64,000 nt of DNA. Source: an uncultured Oscillibacter sp. Lineage in GTDB: Bacteria > Bacillota > Clostridia > Oscillospirales > Oscillospiraceae. Position 1 is the first letter of the stretch; the number at the start of each line of letters is the position of its first letter. The notes beneath the pieces were generated by a model. The model was not told the DNA's origin. It saw nothing but the letters and a program-made list of their open reading frames with translations, and made no database searches. Of this stretch, positions 17,160 through 24,686 are shown piece by piece. Made by a program: the position numbers and the translations under genes. The stretch spans positions 5,821-69,820 of the forward strand of contig CAJTSM010000015.1 of assembly GCA_910578935.1 (NCBI GenBank), written 5' to 3'.

Positions 17160-17292
17160 GGTAAAAGCACCTCGCTTAAGCTTCCCCGGCGGCGCCAGAG
17201 AAGCGGTTATAGTTAGACTTTAAATTATACCATAAAACAAAGTAAACGTCCAGTGTTTTTGTGCAGGTTGTGTAAGTTTTTGTGGACGGACG

Positions 17293-17321
17293 AAAAAACG
17301 CCGCCGGTCCGGCGGCGCTTC
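17293..17321 (-). terminator. Terminator of the cidA-lrgB operon
   Basis: On the minus strand GCGCCGCCGG pairs with CCGGCGGCG, followed by a run of T. Confidence 0.85.
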
Positions 17322-17326
17322 GCAGC

Positions 17327-18022
17327 TTAGGGAAGAAGGTTTGCCGCCAGAGGACACAGCAGAGCCGTCAAAATCCCCGCCACGGCGATGGAGAGGCTGC
17401 TCATGGCTCCCTCCACCGGTCCCATCTCCATGGCCTTGGCAGTTCCGATGGCGTGGGCGGCAGAGCCAATGCCCACCCCTTTAGCCACAGGGTCTGTAAT
17501 GCGGAACCACTTACACACCGCCTGGGCGGTGAGGTTTCCGAAAATACCGGTGAGGATGATGACGGCGGTGGTCAGGGCGGGGATTCCCCCCAGCTCTCCG
17601 GATACGTCCGCCCCAATGGCAGTGGTGACGGACTTGGGCAGCAGGCTGACGGCGGCGGCCCGGTCCATCTGAAAAATCCAGGCCAGGGTTAAAATCGCCC
17701 CAACACTGACCGCCACTCCGGCGGCAATGCCGGAGAGAATCGCGGCGGCATTCTTCCGCAGGGCCTCCCATTGCTCGTACAGAGGCACCGCCAAGCTGAC
17801 GGTGGCGGGGAGCAGCAGCCAGCTCACCGGCCCGGCGGCGGTCTGGTAATCCGGATAGGAAATCTCGCAAAGCCGGAGAAAAAGGATCACAAACACACTC
17901 CCCAGCAGCAGGGGATTGCACCAGGCCCTTCCCGTCTTTTTTTGCAGGAAGGTCCCCAGCGCAAACGCCCCCAGCGTCAGCAGCACCCCCCATACGGTCC
18001 CCCGGGTCAAAAGCTCATTCAT
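17327..18022 (-). CDS. lrgB: LrgB/CidB family membrane protein
   Basis: The 231-residue protein has about seven membrane segments and the family stretches NPLLLGSVFVILFL, LLPKSVTTAIGADVS, FGNLTAQAVCKWF and GIGSAAHAIGTAKAMEMG. CidB/LrgB proteins pair with CidA/LrgA and have been linked to control of murein hydrolase release, and more recently to export of pyruvate or glycolate. Its ATG overlaps the end of the cidA-like gene (ATGAATGA), so the two are co-translated. No LytSR-like regulator is nearby. Confidence 0.92.
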   Translation of the reverse strand: MNELLTRGTVWGVLLTLGAFALGTFLQKKTGRAWCNPLLLGSVFVILFLRLCEISYPDYQTAAGPVSWLLLPATVSLAVPLYEQWEALRKNAAAILSGIAAGVAVSVGAILTLAWIFQMDRAAAVSLLPKSVTTAIGADVSGELGGIPALTTAVIILTGIFGNLTAQAVCKWFRITDPVAKGVGIGSAAHAIGTAKAMEMGPVEGAMSSLSIAVAGILTALLCPLAANLLP

Positions 18023-18374
18023 GCCGCGCCTCCTTCCGCCGGATCACCGCCTGTGTGATCCGGCCCGAAATTCCCATAACCAGCACCGTTACCAGCAAAA
18101 GCGCCAGCAGGGCCGGCATCCAGATATCCGCCAGAAGCGCCCCCAGCTCCATAACGCCCGCAGCCCCGGGGACAAAGAGCAGGGGAAACACGGCAATCAA
18201 GAAGCCCGCGGCCTCCCTCACCTGCTCCAGCCTCACCAGCCCCGCCCTAAGGGCCGCCAGCAACAGCGCCAGCCCGTAAATACTGGCGGGAACCGGCAGG
18301 GGCAGGAGCGCATGCAGCGCCTCCCCCAGAAAACAAAACGCCAAAATCCGCAGAAATTGAAACACATATCTCAC
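18015..18374 (-). CDS. cidA: CidA/LrgA family holin-like protein
   Basis: The 119-residue protein has four hydrophobic helices and the family motif PVPASIYGLALLLAALRAGLV, then AGFLIAVFPLLFVPGAAGVM. Such proteins form holin-like oligomers and act with LrgB-type partners. GTG 18374 was chosen since GGAGG lies 7 nt upstream and the product then begins at the first helix; a longer frame upstream runs into the tRNA-side repeat and is not credible. Confidence 0.88.
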   Translation of the reverse strand: MRYVFQFLRILAFCFLGEALHALLPLPVPASIYGLALLLAALRAGLVRLEQVREAAGFLIAVFPLLFVPGAAGVMELGALLADIWMPALLALLLVTVLVMGISGRITQAVIRRKEARHE

Positions 18375-18466
18375 AGCCGCACCTCCGCCAAATTTCCGCC
18401 CGTCCCCCGTCTCTCGTTCCCCGTCCTCCGCGGCCAAAACCCCAGCAAAGCGGATTCCGGCCGAAA

Positions 18467-18539
18467 GCGAAGAAATTCCCCCGTCCGGCGCAGTTTTCGC
18501 CGCAAGGCGGAAACGGAGCGGTAAGGGGAATTTCTGAGC
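18467..18539. repeat. tRNA-abutting hairpin repeat, copy 2
   Basis: This unit is nearly identical to 861-932. An outer stem of GAAATTCCCC/GGGGAATTTC encloses a smaller GTTTTCGCC/GGCGGAAAC stem. Its tRNA-side boundary is exactly the base next to the CCA of tRNA-Arg, the same placement as the first copy beside tRNA-Gln. Confidence 0.8.
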
Positions 18540-18616
18540 TGGCACCCTTGAGAGGATTCGAACCTCCGGCCTACCGCTTAGGAGGCGGTCGCTCTATCCT
18601 GCTGAGCTACAAGGGC
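18540..18616 (-). tRNA. tRNA-Arg (anticodon CCT)
   Basis: The minus strand gives a 77-nt tRNA: acceptor GCCCTTG/CAAGGGT, D-arm TAGCTCAG, anticodon loop CTCCTAA, T-loop GGTTCGAATCC and encoded CCA. It reads AGG. Confidence 0.96.
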
Positions 18617-18629
18617 GGATAACTTGTTT

Positions 18630-18658
18630 ATTTTACCCGTTTTTCTCCAAGCTGTCAA
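18630..18658 (-). promoter_or_regulatory. Sigma-A promoter of tRNA-Arg(CCT)
   Basis: On the minus strand TTGACA (18658-18653), a 17-nt spacer and TAAAAT (18635-18630). Confidence 0.85.
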
Positions 18659-18680
18659 TCCTAAATCTGACGCCGGGCCC

Positions 18681-18709
18681 TGGACTTTTTCCAGGTTCCG
18701 CGCTATAAT
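18681..18709 (+). promoter_or_regulatory. Sigma-A promoter of the PepSY gene
   Basis: TGGACT (18681-18686), a 17-nt spacer and TATAAT (18704-18709), about 30 nt before the start codon. Confidence 0.75.
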
Positions 18710-18739
18710 AGGCCTATCTTAAAAAGGATGGTGAACACC

Positions 18740-19828
18740 ATGAACCCCGAGAAAAACGACAAAAAACTCACCCGCTGGCTGCTGGCCGCCACCATCGTCC
18801 TGCTGGTGCTGGTGCTGGGCCTTCAGCTCTGGCAGATATTCGGCGGAAAAACTTACGGCGGCGATCCTTCCCAAGCTCCGGATTCCGCCGGCGCTCCCGC
18901 GGCTTCCCAGGCCGCCGGACCTCTCAATCCCCCGGACTCCAATGTCTCCCCGGATCAGGCCGCCCTGATTGAGGACATCCAGGCGCTCAACCCGGCCTTG
19001 ACCTTTGACGGCCTGGCCGCCCTTTCCAACAAGGAACTGGAGCAGCTTCGGGAAACCAACGCGCCGGACCTGCCCGTCGGCATGTCCTTTGCCGCCCAGG
19101 CCGCGGAGGAATACGCCGGGACACTGGCTGTGGCCTCCGTCACCAGCGAAACGGACCCGGAACTGGATGAAGCCCTTCCTCACTACGAGGTGGAACTCCA
19201 TCATCCCACCCTGGGGAACTTTGAATATAAGATCGACGCCTACAGCGGCAAAGTGCTGGAGGGCACGCCCAATATCATGCAAAGCGTCCAGGCCGCGGCC
19301 CAGGAGGTCCCCGGCCCCGCCTCCGCCTCTGCCGGAAATCCCGCCCCCGCCGCCGGCTCCCAGGAGCCCATTCCGGAATCCTCCGCCGGTGAAGAGGCCG
19401 CGAAAACCGCCGCCTTTTCTCACGCCGGGGTTTCTGCCGCCGACGCCGCCGGCCTCCGCTGCAAGCTGGACTGGGACGACGGCCGCCAAGTCTATGACAT
19501 CGAATTCTGGGTGGGCAGCACGGAATACGACTACGAAATCGACGCCGCCACCTCCGCCGTACTGAAAGCGGAGCAGGAGACAAACGGACCCCGTACCGGG
19601 ACTCCCGCCCAGCAGCCCGGAAACTTCATTGGAGAGGAAGCCGCAAAAAGCGCCGCTCTGGCCCACGCCGGAGTCTCTGCCGCCGACGCCGGATTTGTCG
19701 AATGCGAGCTGGACGAAGACGACGGCCTTTGGGTTTATGAAATCAAGTTCCGGGCGGGGGGCCTGGAATACGACTACGAGATCGACGCCGCCGGCGGAAC
19801 GGTGGTAAAGGCGGAGCAGGACCGCTGA
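18740..19828 (+). CDS. Membrane-anchored protein with three PepSY-like domains
   Basis: The 362-residue protein has a short charged N terminus, one membrane helix (about 14-34), a Pro/Ser-rich linker and three PepSY-like repeats. The second and third are close copies: each has EEAAK(T/S)AA..HAGVSAADA, then a (W/E)DDG...Y(D/E)I core and EYDYEIDAA..AV(V/L)KAEQ. PepSY domains in secreted proteins are thought to inhibit proteases. It should face the cell exterior. ATG 18740 is preferred over 18728, which overlaps the AAGGATGG ribosome site. Confidence 0.82.
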   Translation: MNPEKNDKKLTRWLLAATIVLLVLVLGLQLWQIFGGKTYGGDPSQAPDSAGAPAASQAAGPLNPPDSNVSPDQAALIEDIQALNPALTFDGLAALSNKELEQLRETNAPDLPVGMSFAAQAAEEYAGTLAVASVTSETDPELDEALPHYEVELHHPTLGNFEYKIDAYSGKVLEGTPNIMQSVQAAAQEVPGPASASAGNPAPAAGSQEPIPESSAGEEAAKTAAFSHAGVSAADAAGLRCKLDWDDGRQVYDIEFWVGSTEYDYEIDAATSAVLKAEQETNGPRTGTPAQQPGNFIGEEAAKSAALAHAGVSAADAGFVECELDEDDGLWVYEIKFRAGGLEYDYEIDAAGGTVVKAEQDR

Positions 19829-19869
19829 GCTCCCGATTGAAAAGGAACTGTAAACAATGGAAAATCCTG

Positions 19870-19898
19870 TTGCGTTTCTAAATGAAATCCGCTATACT
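19870..19898 (+). promoter_or_regulatory. Sigma-A promoter before the zinc-ribbon gene
   Basis: TTGCGT (19870-19875), a 17-nt spacer and TATACT (19893-19898). Confidence 0.8.
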
Positions 19899-19964
19899 AG
19901 CTCTTGTAATCTACGGAACCAAAGCCTGCACGCAGGTTCAAAATCGGAAAGGGGAACAACAACC

Positions 19965-20348
19965 ATGGCGTTTAATTTTGATGAACTGACCCGCAAGGCA
20001 AAAGACGTTGCCAACAAGGCCGCCGACCGGACCAAGGACGCTGCGGAACTGGTAAAGCTCAACGTGGCCATCGCCGGAGAGCAGAAGGAAATTGACAAAA
20101 ACTACCGTGCCATCGGCGAGTGGTTTGTCGGCGAATATGAGGGCGAGATCCCCGACGCGGTGCGGGAGGCCGTGGAGGCCGTTAACGCCAGCAAGGCCAA
20201 AATTGCCGAGCTGGAGGCCAGCAAGCCCGTGAAGGAAGAGCCCGCCGAAGCCGCGGAAGAGGCCCCCTCCGGAAAGAAGTGCCCCATCTGCGGCGCGGAG
20301 TCCGACAGCAAGTTCTGCCCCCAGTGCGGCGCGCCCATGGGAGAGTAA
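19965..20348 (+). CDS. Small coiled-coil protein with C-terminal zinc ribbon
   Basis: The 127-residue soluble protein starts MAFNFDELTRKAKDVANK, is strongly helical and charged over about 1-85 (probable coiled coil), and ends in a zinc ribbon with CPIC and CPQC knuckles (about 109-123). This layout is common in Firmicutes, in proteins with no assigned role. Monocistronic: own promoter and a strong terminator. ATG 19965 follows GGAAAGGGG. Confidence 0.75.
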   Translation: MAFNFDELTRKAKDVANKAADRTKDAAELVKLNVAIAGEQKEIDKNYRAIGEWFVGEYEGEIPDAVREAVEAVNASKAKIAELEASKPVKEEPAEAAEEAPSGKKCPICGAESDSKFCPQCGAPMGE

Positions 20349-20363
20349 TCGTTTTCCATCTCA

Positions 20364-20391
20364 AAAGGGACCGTTTTACGGTCCCTTTTTT
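20364..20391 (+). terminator. Terminator of the zinc-ribbon gene
   Basis: AAAGGGACCG pairs with CGGTCCCTTT around a TTTTA loop and runs into T6. Confidence 0.9.
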
Positions 20392-20522
20392 GCGCGGAGG
20401 CCGCGGGCAAAAAGCACGGGGTGGAGCTTTGTCTTTTTCGTGCTCTGCAATTTTTTCAAATCCCCTTAATTTACGTGGAATTATGCCGATAAAGTTAGTA
20501 AATAGTTTGAACGGCAGTGTAA

Positions 20523-20551
20523 GGGGCGGGCCTTTTGTCCGCCCTTTTTTT
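20523..20551 (+). terminator. Intrinsic terminator in the leader of the glycan locus
   Basis: GGGCGG and CCGCCC pair around a GCCTTTTGT loop and are followed by seven T. It stands only 28 nt before the first start codon of the long glycan locus and after the terminator of the previous gene, so it acts on the glycan locus's own leader. This is consistent with attenuation or processive antitermination, which is inferred. Confidence 0.75.
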
Positions 20552-20578
20552 CTGAAAGCGGAACGCGCGGAGGGCTCT

Positions 20579-21286
20579 ATGAACATCGCTTTGGTTTTAT
20601 CGGGCGGCAGCGGAACGCGGTTGGGCGCGGAGCTTCCAAAGCAGTACCGGATCATCGCCGGCAAACCCGTCGTCGTCCACACTCTGGAGCAGTTTCAGCG
20701 CTGTGCGGAGATCGGCTTCGTGACCGCCGTGGCCGCGCCGGAGTGGGAGTCTGCGATCTGGGGGTGGAAACGGACCTACGGCCTCACAAAGCTCCGGGCC
20801 GTCGCTCCCGCCGGTAAGAACCGCCAGCAGTCCATCCGGAACGGACTTCTGGCGGCGGAACCCTTTATGGAGGGAACCCCGGGCGGCGTCGTCATTCAGG
20901 ACGCGGCCCGGCCCCTGACAACCCAGGACCTGCTTTCCCGCCTTCTCCAGGGCCTTTCGGAGGCTCCCTGCGTAATGCCCGCCCTCCCGGTGACGGACAC
21001 CGCTTATACCAGCCGTGACGGTCAATGGGTAGACGGCCTGCTGGACCGGGCCGTCCTCTACACCGGGCAGGCCCCGGAGGCATTCCACTACCGGCCCTAT
21101 TTGAAGCTCTACCGGGAAACTTCGCCGGAGGAGCTCAGCTCCATGAGCGGAAGCTGCCAGCTTCCATACAGTAGGGGCTGGGCGGTAAAAATGATCCCCG
21201 GCGACCCGGATAATCTCAAAATCACCTACCCCGCCGACCTGGAAACCTGCGAAAAAAGACTGCTGGAGAGGGAGAAGACGGTTTGA
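20579..21286 (+). CDS. IspD/TarI-family cytidylyltransferase
   Basis: The 235-residue enzyme has the IspD-type core LSGGSGTRLGAELPKQY (8-24), GKPVVVHTLEQF, IQDAARP (the conserved Asp/Arg pair) and LKITYPADLE near the end. IspD makes CDP-methylerythritol; the close relative TarI makes CDP-ribitol. Here the gene overlaps a zinc alcohol-dehydrogenase gene (TTGA) and opens a glycan locus, the same pairing as TarI-TarJ. A TarI-like role is therefore preferred. The ATG follows GGAGGG. Confidence 0.8.
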   Translation: MNIALVLSGGSGTRLGAELPKQYRIIAGKPVVVHTLEQFQRCAEIGFVTAVAAPEWESAIWGWKRTYGLTKLRAVAPAGKNRQQSIRNGLLAAEPFMEGTPGGVVIQDAARPLTTQDLLSRLLQGLSEAPCVMPALPVTDTAYTSRDGQWVDGLLDRAVLYTGQAPEAFHYRPYLKLYRETSPEELSSMSGSCQLPYSRGWAVKMIPGDPDNLKITYPADLETCEKRLLEREKTV

Positions 21287-22281
21287 AAGCATATGCGCTT
21301 TACGGGATCGGGGACCTGCGCTATGAAGAGCGGCCCCAGCCGGAGCTGCGCCCCGGCTGGGCTCTGGTCCGGGTCCTGGCCGCTGGAATTTGCAGTTCGG
21401 ACATTCCAAGAATTTTTCAAAAAGGAACCTATCATTTTCCCACGGTTCCCGGCCATGAGTTCTGCGGCCGGGTGGAAGCCGTGTCCAGCGAAGAAGACAG
21501 CCGCTGGGTGGGAAAGCGGGCCGGCGTCTTCCCGCTGATCCCCTGCAAGCGCTGTCCCTCCTGCCGGAAGGGGCAGTATGAAACCTGCTCGGACTACGAT
21601 TACATCGGCTCCCGGCGGGACGGGGGCTTCGCCGAGTTCGCGGCGGTCCCGGTGTGGAACCTCATCGAACTGCCGGACGCCGTCAGCGACCTCCAGGGCG
21701 CCCTGCTGGAACCGGCGGCGGTGGCCCTTCACGCGGCAAGGCGGGCGGATATTTTTCCCGGCGCCGGCGTGTGCGTCGTGGGCTCCGGGGCCATCGGCCT
21801 TCTGGCGGGCCAGTGGGCCAAAATGCTGGGCGCGGGCCGCGTCGCCGTCAAGGGCCGGGGCCCGGAAAAACGCCGCCTGGCCCAGGAGTGCGGTCTGGAA
21901 TACGCGGAGCATATGCCGCCTGGAGAGGCCTTTGACCGCGTGATTGAGGCGGTGGGCTCCCAGGAGGCCCTGGAGGAAAGCCTGCGCCTGACGCTTCCCG
22001 GCGGCAACCTGGTGCTGATGGGAAATCCGGACGGCCCCCGCGCCCTTTCCCAGGGCCTCTATTGGAGCATTCTGCGCAGACAGCTGACGCTGACGGGAAC
22101 ATGGAACTCCTCCTACGGCGCAGACGCCAGCGACTGGACGGCGGCGGTAGAGGCCATGGCGGAGGGGAGTCTGCGGGCGGAGGCGGTGGTGTCCCACGTT
22201 CTGGAACGGGACCGGCTCCGGGAGGGGCTGGATATGATGCGGAACCGGACCGCGCCTTTTTGCAAAGTCATGCTCGTATAA
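21283..22281 (+). CDS. Zinc-dependent polyol/alcohol dehydrogenase, TarJ- or GatD-like
   Basis: The 332-residue enzyme is a medium-chain dehydrogenase: N-terminal GroES-like domain with catalytic-zinc Cys37 (CSSD), PGHEFCG and a structural-zinc lobe of four cysteines (CKRCPSCRKGQYETC), then a Rossmann domain with VVGSGAIGLLAGQWAK. It resembles polyol-phosphate dehydrogenases of the galactitol-1-phosphate type. Next to a TarI-like enzyme it could reduce ribulose-5-phosphate to ribitol-5-phosphate. It starts at TTG 21283, overlapping the previous TGA. Confidence 0.85.
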   Translation: MKAYALYGIGDLRYEERPQPELRPGWALVRVLAAGICSSDIPRIFQKGTYHFPTVPGHEFCGRVEAVSSEEDSRWVGKRAGVFPLIPCKRCPSCRKGQYETCSDYDYIGSRRDGGFAEFAAVPVWNLIELPDAVSDLQGALLEPAAVALHAARRADIFPGAGVCVVGSGAIGLLAGQWAKMLGAGRVAVKGRGPEKRRLAQECGLEYAEHMPPGEAFDRVIEAVGSQEALEESLRLTLPGGNLVLMGNPDGPRALSQGLYWSILRRQLTLTGTWNSSYGADASDWTAAVEAMAEGSLRAEAVVSHVLERDRLREGLDMMRNRTAPFCKVMLV

Positions 22282-22319
22282 CCGCCGGCATTGGTATGAT
22301 TATTTTAGGAGTAACCGCC

Positions 22320-23456
22320 ATGGGAGAATCACCCGCAAATAAAAAATTTCTGATCTGGGGCACTGGGAATACGGCGGAGGCATGCTTTCAATCCTATTCG
22401 TTTATCCAAACGCTCCATTGCTATGAGATCATCGGCTTTGCCACAAACACCCGCCACAAATGGGGAACGGAGTTCCATGGAAGGCCCGTCTTTCCGCCGG
22501 ACCGGCTCCGGGAGATCAACTACGACGGGATTTCGGTCTGGTCAAAGTTTCATAAAGAGGAGATTCTCCGGCAGATGCGGACAGAGCTGCGGATTCCGGA
22601 GGAGAAAATTCAGGACATCTTCGGCCCCATTCGGGAAAAGCTATGCTTGAAATACGCCGGTTCGGCGGACGCGGAGATCCTGGATACCCTGCGCCGGGTC
22701 GAAGAGCGGCCGGACCTGACCCACTTTTACTTCAGGCCGCCGGAGCCGGAGGAGCTCCCGCCCGGCCTGGACTTCCGCTCTCACGAGGTGTTCTTTGACG
22801 ATTCCTGCGGCCTTCGCTTCGTGCTGTTCGAGGGGAAGCGCCTTTATCTCGCCAGATCCTACAACCTGTTCTTTTCGGAAAACGGCAAGATCTGCACCGG
22901 TAATTTCTGGGCGGAACAGCAGCCCCATTCTCCCCACATCTATGAAAGTCCCGCCGTCAAGGTGGAGAATGGGGACGTCCTGGTGGACGCCGGAGCCTGT
23001 GAAGGAAATTTTTCCCTTCATCACATCGACCGGGTAAAGCGGGTCTATTTGATCGAGTGCCAGGAGGATTGGATGGAAGCGCTCCGCCATACCTTCGCGC
23101 CGTACCGGGAAAAGGTGGTGTTCCTCCCCGCGTTTTTGGGCGAAGGGGACACGGAGCGCACGGCATGCCTGGACAGCCTGATTCCGGAGCCTGTGGATTT
23201 TCTGAAAATGGATATCGAGGGCGCGGAGCGAAGCGCCCTGCGGGGCGGGACGCGGCTCCTGTCTCAAAACCCGGGGATGAAGTGCTCCATCTGCGCCTAT
23301 CACCGGCACGGGGATGAGGCGGCCATCCGGGAAATCCTGACGGAGCGCGGATTTTCCACGGAGGTTTCCACGGGCTACATGCTGTTCCTGCTGGACGAAG
23401 AGGTGCAGCGGGACCCGGAATTCCGCCGGGGAATTGTACGGGGAGTCAAACGGTAA
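22320..23456 (+). CDS. Rossmann module fused to an FkbM-family methyltransferase
   Basis: The 378-residue protein has two parts. Residues about 8-100 form a Rossmann-type module (FLIWGTGNTAEACF, YEIIGFATN, GRPVFPPDRL). Residues about 220-370 are an FkbM methyltransferase: GDVLVDAGACEGNFSLHH is the SAM loop, ending in the acidic-loop strand YLIECQ, and VDFLKMDIEGAERSALRGG is the conserved second motif. FkbM enzymes usually O-methylate sugar hydroxyls. ATG 22320 has AGGAG with an 8-nt gap. It is one of six proteins in the locus with this module. Confidence 0.85.
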   Translation: MGESPANKKFLIWGTGNTAEACFQSYSFIQTLHCYEIIGFATNTRHKWGTEFHGRPVFPPDRLREINYDGISVWSKFHKEEILRQMRTELRIPEEKIQDIFGPIREKLCLKYAGSADAEILDTLRRVEERPDLTHFYFRPPEPEELPPGLDFRSHEVFFDDSCGLRFVLFEGKRLYLARSYNLFFSENGKICTGNFWAEQQPHSPHIYESPAVKVENGDVLVDAGACEGNFSLHHIDRVKRVYLIECQEDWMEALRHTFAPYREKVVFLPAFLGEGDTERTACLDSLIPEPVDFLKMDIEGAERSALRGGTRLLSQNPGMKCSICAYHRHGDEAAIREILTERGFSTEVSTGYMLFLLDEEVQRDPEFRRGIVRGVKR

Positions 23457-23522
23457 TGTTCCCCCAGGTCCGGGCCCCGGGGAACCCGTTCATTTTTTCA
23501 GAGAAAGAGGGACAGAATTCTT

Positions 23523-24479
23523 ATGCGTCACGTCATATTCGGAGCCGGAAACATCGGCGAAGTTCGCTATCGGTCCCACGCCGGGGAGATCGCGGCGGTA
23601 ATTGACAACTCCCCGGAAAAGCAGGGAGGCAGTTTTCACGGCCTTCCCATCATCAGTCTGGAAACCTACCGGCGGGAGGAGGCCTATCGGGCTCTCCCAA
23701 TCTTCATCACCACATACCATTGCGCCGAAATTGAGCGGCAGCTTCAGGAAAACGGCATCCATCATTACCAGCTCGCCCCGGAAATTTACGCGGATGTGAA
23801 CGCCCCTGTCGACCCGGACATCATCCACGAAAAGTGGCCCGCGTATTTGAAGAAGCTGTGCGACCGGCCGGGGTGCGAGGTTCTGGAGGTGGGCTCCCGG
23901 ATGGTGACGGGCGATTATTTCCGGGACTATTTCCAGGAGGCCGCCTACACCGGCTTTGACTTTTACCCGGGGAAAAACGTGGACGTGGTGGGGGACGCCC
24001 ACCGGCTGAGCTCCTACTTTGACAAAAAGTTCGATTTGATCTTCTCCAGCGCGGTGTTCGAGCATTTCTTCATGCCCTGGAAGGTGTCCGTGGAGATGAT
24101 CAAACTCCTTAAGCCCGGCGGATATGTGTTTGTGGAAACCCACTTCGCCCAGGGAAGGCACGAGATGCCCTGGCACTTTTTCCACTTCACCGAAAACGGC
24201 CTGGATGTTTTGTTCCCGGAGGCCTTCGGCATGAAGTGCGTGAAGAAGAGCGTCTTTAACCTGCTGGAAGGCCGGTTTTCAGAAACAGAACAAACCTCCC
24301 CCTATCTGAGGGGGCAGATGATGGCCAACCTCTACTGCCACACCGAGTACCTGGGAAGAAAAGTCGCGGACCTGCCGGAGGAAGCCCTCTCCTGGGACCG
24401 CGTCGGCCCGGAGGACCTGGCCCGGGGCACCGTCTACCCCCAGCCGGAGAACGGACCGGCGGACGGAGCGGATTTTTAG
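23523..24479 (+). CDS. Rossmann module fused to a SAM-dependent methyltransferase
   Basis: Residues 1-90 form the module (MRHVIFGAGNIGE, IAAVIDNSPEKQGGSFHGLPII, IFITTYHCAEIERQL). From about 115 on is a class I methyltransferase: VLEVGSRMVTGDYF is the SAM loop, FDLIFSSAVFEHF the motif of Methyltransf_11-type enzymes, and LLKPGGYVFVETH follows. The C-terminal 80 residues may form a substrate cap. 318 residues. It is probably a sugar- or glycan-directed methyltransferase, judged by its neighbours. The ribosome site is AGAGGGA. Confidence 0.83.
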   Translation: MRHVIFGAGNIGEVRYRSHAGEIAAVIDNSPEKQGGSFHGLPIISLETYRREEAYRALPIFITTYHCAEIERQLQENGIHHYQLAPEIYADVNAPVDPDIIHEKWPAYLKKLCDRPGCEVLEVGSRMVTGDYFRDYFQEAAYTGFDFYPGKNVDVVGDAHRLSSYFDKKFDLIFSSAVFEHFFMPWKVSVEMIKLLKPGGYVFVETHFAQGRHEMPWHFFHFTENGLDVLFPEAFGMKCVKKSVFNLLEGRFSETEQTSPYLRGQMMANLYCHTEYLGRKVADLPEEALSWDRVGPEDLARGTVYPQPENGPADGADF

Positions 24480-24513
24480 GGTCTGTTCCCATAAGACAAA
24501 TGCGCGAATTTCC

Positions 24514-24588
24514 GAGCAAATTTTCGCCGGCCGCAAGGCAGCCATTTTTAATGCCGCGAACGGCAAAACTTGCCGGGAAGACGTGCGT
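24514..24588. repeat. Possible dispersed repeat, copy 2
   Basis: AT-rich block, CAAGGC and GACGTGCG as in 9515-9573 and 61211-61310. It lies in the 207-bp gap between two glycan genes. A separate hairpin, CGGAATCAATC/GATTGATTCCG (24621-24652), follows. Confidence 0.3.
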
Positions 24589-24686
24589 TTGGGCTTATGA
24601 AAACAGGCCCTAAGGGTGCACGGAATCAATCCCTTCACACCGATTGATTCCGCAGTTCCTCAAACCAAACGAAAGGAATCATTTGG

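Noticed and set aside
20579..21286. Calling the cytidylyltransferase ispD outright
   Set aside because: Motifs fit both IspD and TarI, and the overlapping dehydrogenase and glycan context favour the TarI-like role.
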